From UBA2177 sp964452735 (GTDB taxonomy: Bacteria > Patescibacteriota > Dojkabacteria > SC72): a DNA stretch of 64,000 bases. The notes under the pieces were generated by a model. It was not told the origin of the DNA. It saw only the letters and a list, made by a program, of their open reading frames with translations, and did no database searches. Below, piece by piece: positions 1 through 7,712 of the stretch. The stretch is taken from positions 1 through 64,000 of the forward strand of contig CAYVNA010000001.1 in the NCBI GenBank assembly GCA_964452735.1, written 5' to 3'. The number at the start of each line of letters is the position of its first letter. Positions within the stretch are counted from its first letter, which is position 1. The position numbers and the translations under genes were made by a program.

Positions 1-225
1 GGTTATACTCTTATCATCCTGAACCAAATATTCTTCTTCCTTTTTCTTTAAGATCTTTTTTATCTTTGTATTTCGATCTGCTAATTGTATACAACCAAGC
101 TGTCTTCTAGAATATTTCCCAAACTTAATCACTACGAAATTCCTTCTTGGAATATCACAAAAATGATTCTCCCATATATCATAAAGGATATCTTCTAAAA
201 ATTTATTATCTCTAATGTTTTCCAT
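1..225 (-). CDS. Hypothetical protein, C-terminus cut by window edge
   Basis: An open frame of 75 codons runs from an ATG at 225 leftward off the window. The visible N-terminus starts MENIRDNKFLEDILYDIWE and contains a basic segment VIKFGKYSRRQLGCIQL, then a Lys/Glu-rich stretch. I do not recognise the family; the FGKYSRRQLG segment looks like a conserved strand of a small domain but supports no function. It is divergent from the ABC transporter gene starting at 252, with only 26 bases between the two start codons, so they share a very compact promoter region. Coding status rests on the long open frame and normal composition. Confidence 0.55.
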   Translation of the reverse strand, partial: MENIRDNKFLEDILYDIWENHFCDIPRRNFVVIKFGKYSRRQLGCIQLADRNTKIKKILKKKEEEYLVQDDKSIT

Positions 226-235
226 ATCTCTATCA

Positions 236-244
236 TGTTATTAT
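236..244 (+). promoter_or_regulatory. Extended -10 promoter of ABC exporter gene
   Basis: TG at 236-237, then one base, then TATTAT at 239-244. The -10 box ends 7 bases before the ATG at 252, so the predicted transcript begins at or next to the start codon. Confidence 0.45.
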
Positions 245-251
245 ATTCTTA

Positions 252-2039
252 ATGATTCTACAAAAACTAAAGGAAAAATTCATAATATTATCCAAATTGC
301 TAAAACTAATATATGGAAGATATACAGCATCTGCGATATGGAGAGATGTCCTTTTTGTTCTATCTACCTTTGCAGAAATATATGGTATTACAATATTTGG
401 AAAATTTGTTGATGAAACAACGGACCTCTTGCTTCATTGGGGAGAATTTGATTTAGGGGCATACTTTGCTACAGAATCTTTCCTCTATCTTGTAATTATC
501 CTTGCCCTATGGATCGTTGTTCAGGTGTGTACAGAAGTCAGATCATTCTTCTATAACGTTATATACGAAAGGATGTGGGAAGATACTCAGCACATGGTCA
601 TTACAAAAGTATCTAGTTCAAATCTTGAAGATGTAGAGAAAGAAGAGTACCAGGATCTTGTTACCTTTGTAGGATCATTCTCACTTTCTAGAATGTCTTT
701 GGCCTATGAAAATTTCTCAACAGTACTAAGTAATACAATTAGACTAATAAGTGCTGGAGTAATACTTTTCAATACTATGCATTGGAGTGTATTTTTGCTT
801 CTCCTCTTCATCATTCCTGAAACAGTAGCAATATACCTCAGAAGAAGAGAGATGAGAGAGTACCAAGATAATGAGGTTGGGAAGATTAAATTCCTTAATT
901 ATCTACAAAACCTCTCCCTAACGATATCAAATTTCAATGAATTGAGAGTAAATGATGTATATTCACATATCAAGAGGAAATACAGGGAAGAATATGATGA
1001 GTATCTTAATGGTTTCCTCAAAACCCATCTGAATTTTACTCAAGACAAGGTATTGTATTCCATCATTGGGCAAGCTATGAAGTTTGGATATATTGTATAT
1101 GTACTAGCTTATTCAATTATGAAGAAACTCTCATTTGGTACCTTCAAAGCCCTCTATGACTATGTAGATGTTGTATATACGAGTATTTTCAATATCAATG
1201 ATTCTCTTTCTCTCATGTCCAATAATCTTGGATATATCAAAGGATTCTTTGAATTAATTGAATATCAGGGATTTGGTGACTATAGCCATGGTGATGTTAT
1301 TTTAGATGACAAAACTCCTGTCTTAGAATTCAATCATATGGGTTTTTCATATCCTGACGATCCTGAGACCAAGGTTCTCAAAGATATATCACTGAAGATA
1401 GATCCAGGGGAGAAAGTTGCATTCTTTGGTGGTGATGGCTCTGGGAAAAGTACAATGGTCAAAATCTTAACAGGTCTGTACAGAGTAAATGTAGGGAAAT
1501 TTTTAATAGATGGAAACAATGTTAAGGACTTGGATAGAGGGCAGTTGAAGAAGAAAATCTCTGTTACCTTCCAGGACTATATAAACTACCATTTCAGTCT
1601 TAAAGAGAATATCGTGATATCAGGTCAGAGAAAAAATGTTGATAAAGATTTATATGAGGAAGTCTCTGATATCTCAGGAGTCAATATATTCAAAAAGAAT
1701 TCTAAGTTGGAAGACACAACTATTCTAGGAAAGACATTTCCTCTAGGAAAAGAACTCTCCCCTGGATATTGGCAGAGGTTAGGTATTGCACGTATGCTGT
1801 ATCGCAATAGGAAGATATTTGTTCTTGATGAGCCCTTTACATATATTGATGATATATCTGCAGATACAATACTCCATAATATATTCAGTTTTGTTGGGAA
1901 GGAGAGGTCTTTGATATATATAACTAGAAGTGTAAATTTATTGAAATATTTTGATAGGATATATATTTTTGATAAAGGAAAGATAGTTGATTCTGGTTCG
2001 TTTAGTGAACTCAAGAAGAAGGGAATCTTGAAGGAATAA
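252..2039 (+). CDS. ABC transporter, fused permease and ATP-binding protein
   Basis: A 595-residue half-transporter of the ABC exporter (type IV) kind, expected to act as a homodimer or heterodimer in the membrane. The first ~320 residues carry several hydrophobic segments; the ATPase domain follows. Walker A is GGDGSGKST at residues 393-401, the Q-loop is TFQDY, and Walker B is KIFVLDEPF. Two elements are unusual. The signature motif reads LSPGYWQRLGIAR instead of LSGGQ, and the switch-loop histidine normally found after Walker B is replaced (LIYITRSV). This looks like the degenerate half of a heterodimeric exporter, or one with altered catalysis. The substrate cannot be inferred. An extended -10 lies immediately upstream, and folD follows after 42 bases with its own -10. 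Confidence 0.88.
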   Translation: MILQKLKEKFIILSKLLKLIYGRYTASAIWRDVLFVLSTFAEIYGITIFGKFVDETTDLLLHWGEFDLGAYFATESFLYLVIILALWIVVQVCTEVRSFFYNVIYERMWEDTQHMVITKVSSSNLEDVEKEEYQDLVTFVGSFSLSRMSLAYENFSTVLSNTIRLISAGVILFNTMHWSVFLLLLFIIPETVAIYLRRREMREYQDNEVGKIKFLNYLQNLSLTISNFNELRVNDVYSHIKRKYREEYDEYLNGFLKTHLNFTQDKVLYSIIGQAMKFGYIVYVLAYSIMKKLSFGTFKALYDYVDVVYTSIFNINDSLSLMSNNLGYIKGFFELIEYQGFGDYSHGDVILDDKTPVLEFNHMGFSYPDDPETKVLKDISLKIDPGEKVAFFGGDGSGKSTMVKILTGLYRVNVGKFLIDGNNVKDLDRGQLKKKISVTFQDYINYHFSLKENIVISGQRKNVDKDLYEEVSDISGVNIFKKNSKLEDTTILGKTFPLGKELSPGYWQRLGIARMLYRNRKIFVLDEPFTYIDDISADTILHNIFSFVGKERSLIYITRSVNLLKYFDRIYIFDKGKIVDSGSFSELKKKGILKE

Positions 2040-2069
2040 CTACCCCTCTGAAAATTTCTAAATATCCTG

Positions 2070-2075
2070 TAAAAT
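2070..2075 (+). promoter_or_regulatory. -10 box for folD, leaderless arrangement
   Basis: TAAAAT ends 6 bases before the folD ATG at 2082. No Shine-Dalgarno sequence is present. The predicted start of transcription coincides with the start codon. Confidence 0.4.
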
Positions 2076-2081
2076 ATACAG

Positions 2082-2948
2082 ATGCAAATACTAGATGGTA
2101 AAAAAGTATCTCAAGATATTTTAGATAGGATATCTTCTGAGATAGAAAATATTCATAGGTCAGGAAACAGACTCCCGAGATTAGATATGATTCTCGTAGG
2201 GGACGATTTTGGTAGTGTTAAGTATGTGAATATGAAAGAGAAAGTTGCAAGAGATGTTGGAATGATTGGACAGGTGCATCATCTTCCTAGTGATGTTAAT
2301 ACTGTAGAGATTGTAAACCTAATAGATACACTCAATCACTATGATGATGTTGATGGATTCATGATACAACTTCCTCTCCCTGAACATATTAATACTAATT
2401 TAGTTCTAGATAGTATCTCCCCTAAGAAGGATGTTGATGGTTTGACATCGGTTAACTTGGGAAAGCTTTTTCAGAAAGATCCCTCTGCGATACCTCCAGC
2501 CACACCATTAGGTATTATGGAACTCCTTGATGCATATAATATAAAGGTGTTTGGAAAGCATGTAGTTATACTGGGATCAAGTAATATTGTAGGTACACCA
2601 CTATCAGCAATGATGCTGAAGAGGAATGCCACAGTTACAATGTGCAATAGTCATACTGTGGATATTGTAGAGGTATCTAGAATGGCAGATATATTAGTCT
2701 CTGCTACAGGTAAGCCTCTTCTTGTAAAAGAGGATTTCCTGAAAGAAGGGGCTGTAGTTATAGACGTAGGTTCTAATAGGCATCCGGAGACTGGAAAATT
2801 AGTAGGAGATATTGATTGGGAAAGTGTAAAGGGTATTCCTTCATTCATTACTCCAGTACCAGGTGGTGTTGGACCAATGACAATAGCTTGTCTTATGTTA
2901 AATTTAATGTATTGCTATAACCATGGTAAAAGATCAGAAGATAAATAA
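2082..2948 (+). CDS. folD: FolD, methylene-THF dehydrogenase/cyclohydrolase
   Basis: A 288-residue bifunctional enzyme that oxidises 5,10-methylene-THF to methenyl-THF with NADP and hydrolyses it to 10-formyl-THF in the cytoplasm. Family hallmarks are present: YVNMKEKVARDVG with the catalytic-site Lys, the loop VDGFMIQLPLPEHI, PATPLGIMELL, and the Rossmann segment SNIVGTPLSAMML. The C-terminal TPVPGGVGPMTIACLM is also typical. Length matches the family. It opens a block with glyA, thyX and dcd that supplies methylene-THF and uses it for dTMP synthesis. Its last 26 bases overlap the start of glyA in another frame, which suggests translational coupling. Confidence 0.97.
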   Translation: MQILDGKKVSQDILDRISSEIENIHRSGNRLPRLDMILVGDDFGSVKYVNMKEKVARDVGMIGQVHHLPSDVNTVEIVNLIDTLNHYDDVDGFMIQLPLPEHINTNLVLDSISPKKDVDGLTSVNLGKLFQKDPSAIPPATPLGIMELLDAYNIKVFGKHVVILGSSNIVGTPLSAMMLKRNATVTMCNSHTVDIVEVSRMADILVSATGKPLLVKEDFLKEGAVVIDVGSNRHPETGKLVGDIDWESVKGIPSFITPVPGGVGPMTIACLMLNLMYCYNHGKRSEDK

Positions 2949-4149
2949 ATATATAGAGGATGAAGCGAATAGGCAGATCTCTGGAATAGAGCTGATAGCA
3001 TCGGAGAACTATGTCTCTCAGAGTGTCCTTGACTGTATGGGATCTATATTGACGAACAAGTATTCTGAGGGCTATCCAAAGAAGAGGTACTATAAAGGGA
3101 ATGAATATATAGATGAAATAGAGATAGAGGCTATAGAGCGGGCAAAAGAACTGTTTAGTTCAGAGCATGTTAATGTTCAGCCCTATTCAGGTTCTCCAGC
3201 GAATCTTGCAGTACACTTTGCCTTATTGGAACCGGGGGATAGAACTTTGGGAATGTCATTAGATGCTGGTGGTCACCTCACACATGGTTTCTCTGTTTCG
3301 ATATCTGGTAGATACTATGATTCTAAAAGCTATGGAGTTAATGATGATGGGTATATTGACTATGAAGAGGTGCGAAGGATTGCTAAGGAGCATATGCCAA
3401 AGTTAATATGGAGTGGCTTTTCTGCGTATTCTAGAACTATTGATTGGAAGAAATTCAGAGAAATAGCTGATGAGGTTGGTGCATATTTAGTAGCTGATAT
3501 TGCTCATGTAGCAGGACTTGTAGCTACTGGTCTGTATCCTTCTCCTGTCGGTATTGCTGATGTTGTAACTACCACAACGCATAAGACGCTGAGAGGCCCT
3601 AGGGGTGCAATGATAATGTGCAAGGAGGAATTAGGAGAGAAGATAGATAAGGCAGTATTCCCTGGGCTTCAGGGAGGTCCTCATAACCATATTACAGCAG
3701 GTATTGCTGTGGCTTTAGGAGAAGCTAGTACACCAGAGTTCAAAGAGTATTCTGAACAAGTCATCTCTAATGCGAAGAAGCTTTCGGAGGAACTTCTAAA
3801 CAGAGGTTTTAGAATAATTTCTGGAGGTACAGATAATCATCTATTTCTTGTTGATACGATGTCTTCTGTAAATATCCCAGGGGAAAGAGCATCTACATTA
3901 CTAGAACTAGCGAATATTACTTTAAACAAAAATGCCATACCAAGAGATCCTCGAAAACCATGGGATCCCTCTGGAGTAAGGATAGGAACCCCCGCTATCA
4001 CGACAAGGGGAATGGGAGAGAAGGAAATGATTCAAATAGCAGAATACATAGATGTGATACTTAGATCAGATAGTGAAGAAAAGGCTAAGGAGTTAAGAAA
4101 AGATGTTGGAGATTTTGCAAAAGAATTTCCAATCCCCGGAATAAAATAA
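2923..4149 (+). CDS. glyA: Serine hydroxymethyltransferase
   Basis: A 408-residue PLP enzyme converting serine and THF to glycine and 5,10-methylene-THF. The N-terminal IELIASENYVS, the SGSPANLAVHFALL stretch, HVAGLVATGLYPSP and the PLP-lysine motif TTTTHKTLRGPRGA are all intact. Length is close to the usual ~415 residues. The start overlaps the end of folD by 26 bases. The ATG is preferred because the sequence right after it (MVKDQKINKYIEDEANRQ) aligns with the usual N-terminal helix. The product methylene-THF is the substrate of the ThyX enzyme encoded 11 bases downstream. Confidence 0.97.
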   Translation: MVKDQKINKYIEDEANRQISGIELIASENYVSQSVLDCMGSILTNKYSEGYPKKRYYKGNEYIDEIEIEAIERAKELFSSEHVNVQPYSGSPANLAVHFALLEPGDRTLGMSLDAGGHLTHGFSVSISGRYYDSKSYGVNDDGYIDYEEVRRIAKEHMPKLIWSGFSAYSRTIDWKKFREIADEVGAYLVADIAHVAGLVATGLYPSPVGIADVVTTTTHKTLRGPRGAMIMCKEELGEKIDKAVFPGLQGGPHNHITAGIAVALGEASTPEFKEYSEQVISNAKKLSEELLNRGFRIISGGTDNHLFLVDTMSSVNIPGERASTLLELANITLNKNAIPRDPRKPWDPSGVRIGTPAITTRGMGEKEMIQIAEYIDVILRSDSEEKAKELRKDVGDFAKEFPIPGIK

Positions 4150-4160
4150 TACCTAATACA

Positions 4161-5756
4161 ATGAAATTAAGCTTTAGAAAAGATATCCATATTGCTAGCA
4201 TAAAGTCAGAATCCCCTTGGAATAAATTCCGTATAAACACTCTTCTTCAAAACTGTGATTCAAAACAGCCATCGATTAATGCATATCTAGGAGCAAGGTA
4301 TAGTAGATCCTCTGACTCAATCATAGATATTGCAGATGAGATCATGAAGAACAATACAGATGCATCTGAGAAACTGGAAAAGATATTCGCTGGATATGGG
4401 CATAAATCTGTAGGAGATATGGCTGACTTGTTTGTCTGTATAGAGAATGTCCCTATGTATACGATTATGAAGCTCTTCTATATATCTCCAGTAGTTTCTG
4501 GACAAGAGAGATCTACAAGGTATCAAAATTTCCAGGATCCTGAATTCGTAAAGATGCCCAAGGAGATATGCCAAGATGGGGAAGTTTGTAGGGAGTATGA
4601 GAGAATAATCATGAAGCAGATGAAGGACTATAGAGATCTTCTGAAGCCTACGACCGAAGCTCTAGAAAAGGTATTTCGAATAAATGAAGATAGTCCTCAA
4701 GAAGTATCTGCTTTGAAGGCTAGGGCTTTTGATGTTTGTCGTTACCTAATTCCATATGGTATTAATACTAGTGCAGCATTCCTAATGTCTGCAAGGAACT
4801 GGTCTGAGGTAATTAGTTATCTCTGTTCTAGTGATTGTGTTGTTGATAATGAGATATCTACGCTTCTTCTAAATTTACTTGGAGAATCTAAACTAGAATC
4901 TCGTGGGTATATAAGAGAAGCAGATACACTACTTCGTCATACTGATCCAAACTGTTGTAGGAAGAATTCCACGGAACAGATATTGAACTACTTAAAGGAA
5001 GATATCAGTGAGGAACAGATTAAGGATTTGCCAGAGTCAGAGACAGAAGGTATAAAAGTATCATATTCTCCAGATTGCATGGAGGGACTTGTCTCCCATT
5101 ATGAATATTTAATTAACCCATTAGGTTCTCTTCATGAGTTTGAGTTCTCGGATATTGACCAGGAGGAGATAGGGGAAATAATATTTGAGAATCATGATCA
5201 TCATAATTTGATAGGGAATATTGCTCAAACAGGAGCTATAAAGATAGAGGGTTTTGCTTCATTAGGAACCCTTAAGGATTTAAATAGACATAGGAGTTTA
5301 GAGAGGTATATACCACTTCTGCATGATCAGGTGAATATGGATCAGGAAATGAACAGGAGGGATGACCAGTGTTTCTTTACCTGTGATTATTTAAATATAG
5401 GTGCTATGTCAAAGATCAAGAAGGAATATCAACAGAGGTTGGAAGAGACATACAAGAGGATAAAAGATTGGAGAAAGAATTCAGAAGGTACTATCTCCAA
5501 GGAGGTTTTAGATGAATATACGAAGTATCTTCTTCCTCATGCTCATTCAACGAAGTATATATTCTATGGTTCCTTTGACGATCTTCAGTATGTTGTAAAC
5601 CTGAGGACTAGGAATGGTGGACACATAGCATATAGAAAGGTGGTATATGAATGGTTAAGGTGTTTGAGTAATCTTGATTCAATATGGAGACCTTTGTTAA
5701 GGAGAATAGTAGAACCTAAGATAGATGATAAGCATCAGTTTGTTGATAGAAGTTAA
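4161..5756 (+). CDS. thyX: Double-length FAD-dependent thymidylate synthase (ThyX-like)
   Basis: A 531-residue protein made of two ThyX-like halves, about twice the usual ~220-250 residues. ThyX makes dTMP from dUMP with methylene-THF, FAD and NADPH. The signature RHRx7S with downstream S-x-RY appears divided. The first half has SGQERSTRYQ (residues 113-122) without the preceding RHR. The second half has NRHRSLERYIPLL with R376-H377-R378 but no S-x-RY. The second half ends with STKYIFYGS and VVNLRTRNGGHIAYRKVVYEW, matching the ThyX C-terminal dUMP/FAD region (usually LR..AQ.EIR). Upstream glyA and folD supply the folate, and downstream dcd supplies dUTP. Identification as ThyX superfamily is firm; catalytic competence is inferred from context. 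Confidence 0.85.
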   Translation: MKLSFRKDIHIASIKSESPWNKFRINTLLQNCDSKQPSINAYLGARYSRSSDSIIDIADEIMKNNTDASEKLEKIFAGYGHKSVGDMADLFVCIENVPMYTIMKLFYISPVVSGQERSTRYQNFQDPEFVKMPKEICQDGEVCREYERIIMKQMKDYRDLLKPTTEALEKVFRINEDSPQEVSALKARAFDVCRYLIPYGINTSAAFLMSARNWSEVISYLCSSDCVVDNEISTLLLNLLGESKLESRGYIREADTLLRHTDPNCCRKNSTEQILNYLKEDISEEQIKDLPESETEGIKVSYSPDCMEGLVSHYEYLINPLGSLHEFEFSDIDQEEIGEIIFENHDHHNLIGNIAQTGAIKIEGFASLGTLKDLNRHRSLERYIPLLHDQVNMDQEMNRRDDQCFFTCDYLNIGAMSKIKKEYQQRLEETYKRIKDWRKNSEGTISKEVLDEYTKYLLPHAHSTKYIFYGSFDDLQYVVNLRTRNGGHIAYRKVVYEWLRCLSNLDSIWRPLLRRIVEPKIDDKHQFVDRS

Positions 5757-5773
5757 ATTTTTATTCCTTCAGT

Positions 5774-6340
5774 ATGATATTGTCAGATAAGAGTATAAAG
5801 AAGAGAGTTGAGAGTGGAGAGATTAGTATAGAACCATTTAGTGAAGAATTTGTTCAACCAGCCTCATATGATCTTCATCTAGATAAATACTTTTTGGTAT
5901 TCAACAAAGAGAGTATAGCTGTGATAGATGTAAAAGAGAAACCTGAAGGCTTGATGAGGGAAGTGATTGTTTCCGAAGAGGAGGGCTTCATCCTGCATCC
6001 TCATGAATTTGTTTTAGCAAATATCAAAGAAATCACAGGGGTTGATGACAGGCATGTTGGGAGATTGGAAGGAAAGAGTTCTCTTGGTCGACTGGGACTG
6101 ATAGTTCATGCAACTGCAGGTTTCTTAGATCCTGGAAACAAGTTGAGATTAACCTTAGAGCTTGCGAATGTCTCTCCTTTACCAATTAAAATATATCCAG
6201 GAATGAAAATAGCACAAATAGCTTTTGAAGAACTTGATAGTAGTTGTGAAAGACCATATGGTAGCAAGGGTTTAAATAGCAAATATTGTGGAGATGAAAA
6301 AGTAGAAGGTAGTAAAATGTGGAAGAACTTTTCTAAATAA
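5774..6340 (+). CDS. dcd: dCTP deaminase (possibly bifunctional with dUTPase)
   Basis: A 188-residue trimeric deaminase of the dUTPase fold. QPASYDLHL and the central GRLEGKSSLGRLGLIVHATAG, followed by FLDPG, are diagnostic; the Glu and Arg/Ser of the active site lie in this stretch. YGSKGLNSKY near the C-terminus matches the triphosphate-closing tail. It converts dCTP to dUTP, or directly to dUMP in the bifunctional forms; motifs alone do not separate the two. It lies 17 bases after thyX and completes the route dCTP to dUMP to dTMP encoded by this block. It converges with the surface-protein gene ending at 6347. Confidence 0.95.
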   Translation: MILSDKSIKKRVESGEISIEPFSEEFVQPASYDLHLDKYFLVFNKESIAVIDVKEKPEGLMREVIVSEEEGFILHPHEFVLANIKEITGVDDRHVGRLEGKSSLGRLGLIVHATAGFLDPGNKLRLTLELANVSPLPIKIYPGMKIAQIAFEELDSSCERPYGSKGLNSKYCGDEKVEGSKMWKNFSK

Positions 6341-6346
6341 ACACCT

Positions 6347-7606
6347 CTACATTGTTGGTGGTACTGGAGGGAGATCTTCTGCTGTAGTATTGTCCTGTAC
6401 AGGAGGAAAAGGTTGGTTAGTAACAGGAGTACTTGTTTGCATTTGTTGGATCTCGCCATTTATCTGATTTTGTAATTGCCCAATGTCTTGTGGAGATGAG
6501 GTATTTATCTCAGGAATTACCAAATCAGGTTGTGCGACAGGACTTTCCGAAGTAATTGGTGAGAAGCCAGTAGGCTGTTGTATAGGAGCTTCTGTAGCAA
6601 CCATGTTCTCATTCTGCATAGGAGGAACTTCAGGAATTGCTGTTTCCATGGGAGGTGTTGTTATAGGAGGGAATGCTGCATTATCTTGCATGGGAGTTTC
6701 TGTAGTAACCATATTTTCATTTTTTATAGGAGAAACCTCAGGAATAGTTGTTTCCATTGAAGGGGTTGGTGTGGGAGAGAAATCTGAAGGGACTTGGGTC
6801 TCACTTTGTAATATATCTTTAAGATCTTCTGTCTCGGATGGATTGCTTTGCATCATAGGTGAACTAATTGGGGTATCTAAAGTTTGATTCATCATGGGAG
6901 TAATCTCCGAAGAAACTTGTTCTTGAGGAGTACTCACCATCTCTTCCAATGTAGATTCATTCTGTGTTGCATCTACAACTTCTTGTGAGTCTTTCTTTCT
7001 ACTTAATATGATCCCTATGATACTTATTAACAAGACAACGGAGCCTGCAATTAAGATATATGGAAGGTACTCGGTAAGATTTTCCATATCTAGGAAGGAG
7101 CGACTATCATCCTTCTCGGTAGAAAGAGTATTTGTGGTAACAAGAAGATCTTCACTATCCTCCTCTTCCTCTTCAACCTCTTCTTCAATTTCCACTATGT
7201 TAGTTATTTCTCCAACCTCTAATTCCCCTAACACAAGATCCTCTTCGATTACAGTAAAGGAATAATTGGAGGTATTTGATGTGAATAGAATATTTGCTAA
7301 AACACCATCTACTGCTGATGCAGGTGTTAGAGAGCATGTTATTTTTAATACGCTATTTTCATTGGAATATTCAAAGGAAGAGCAATTGATTGTACCTGTA
7401 TTGACCTCTGTTACTTCCAAATCAGAAGAGTAGTTTATAGGGATAACAATCTTCTCTAAGGAATCAGATCCAGTAGACACATTTACAGAAGCGCTTTGTT
7501 TAACTGTTGTTGATTTATCTAAAATCTCAACATCCACAGCAGCAAAAGCTTTTAATGGGAACAAAATCACGAAAAGAATAGACACTATTAAAGAAAACTT
7601 TTTCAT
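6347..7606 (-). CDS. Secreted membrane-anchored protein with Pro-rich tail
   Basis: A 419-residue protein of unknown function. It has an N-terminal signal peptide (MKKFSLIVSILFVILFPLKAFA, likely cleaved after AFA) and a beta-rich extracellular domain of about 110 residues resembling cohesin/Ig-like folds. An acidic linker (EEEVEEEEEDSED) follows, then one membrane helix (about residues 179-203) and RKK on the cytoplasmic side. The remaining ~210 residues are low-complexity Pro/Thr/Gln/Met and contain a 36-residue tandem repeat. The architecture (external domain, helix, long Pro-rich inner tail) recurs in the protein at 26444-28423, so they may belong to one local family. It converges on dcd with a 6-base gap. 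No enzymatic motif is visible. Confidence 0.8.
   Translation of the reverse strand: MKKFSLIVSILFVILFPLKAFAAVDVEILDKSTTVKQSASVNVSTGSDSLEKIVIPINYSSDLEVTEVNTGTINCSSFEYSNENSVLKITCSLTPASAVDGVLANILFTSNTSNYSFTVIEEDLVLGELEVGEITNIVEIEEEVEEEEEDSEDLLVTTNTLSTEKDDSRSFLDMENLTEYLPYILIAGSVVLLISIIGIILSRKKDSQEVVDATQNESTLEEMVSTPQEQVSSEITPMMNQTLDTPISSPMMQSNPSETEDLKDILQSETQVPSDFSPTPTPSMETTIPEVSPIKNENMVTTETPMQDNAAFPPITTPPMETAIPEVPPMQNENMVATEAPIQQPTGFSPITSESPVAQPDLVIPEINTSSPQDIGQLQNQINGEIQQMQTSTPVTNQPFPPVQDNTTAEDLPPVPPTM
6585..6800. repeat. Two-copy 108-bp tandem repeat within a surface-protein gene
   Basis: Two imperfect copies (about 6585-6692 and 6693-6800) with a period of 108 bases, 36 codons. Both encode variants of ME(T/A)(T/A)IPEV(S/P)P followed by (I/M)(K/Q)NENMV(T/A)TE(T/A)P in the cytoplasmic Pro-rich tail of the reverse-strand protein. 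Frame preservation suggests expansion under coding constraint. Confidence 0.75.
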
Positions 7607-7681
7607 CTTTTGGACAGTTTATATTATCTTTGTAAAGATTATCACGGGGTTTTGATAATAGCAATACCTTGAAGTTAAGAT

Positions 7682-7710
7682 TTGACTTAATTACTTACGG
7701 AAGATACACT
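7682..7710 (+). promoter_or_regulatory. Promoter of the Lon-like ATPase gene
   Basis: TTGACT (7682-7687), a 17-base spacer, then TACACT (7705-7710). The -10 ends 2 bases before the ATG at 7713, so transcription should begin near 7717. Translation may therefore start at the in-frame ATGs at 7731 or 7734. Confidence 0.5.
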
Positions 7711-7712
7711 CT

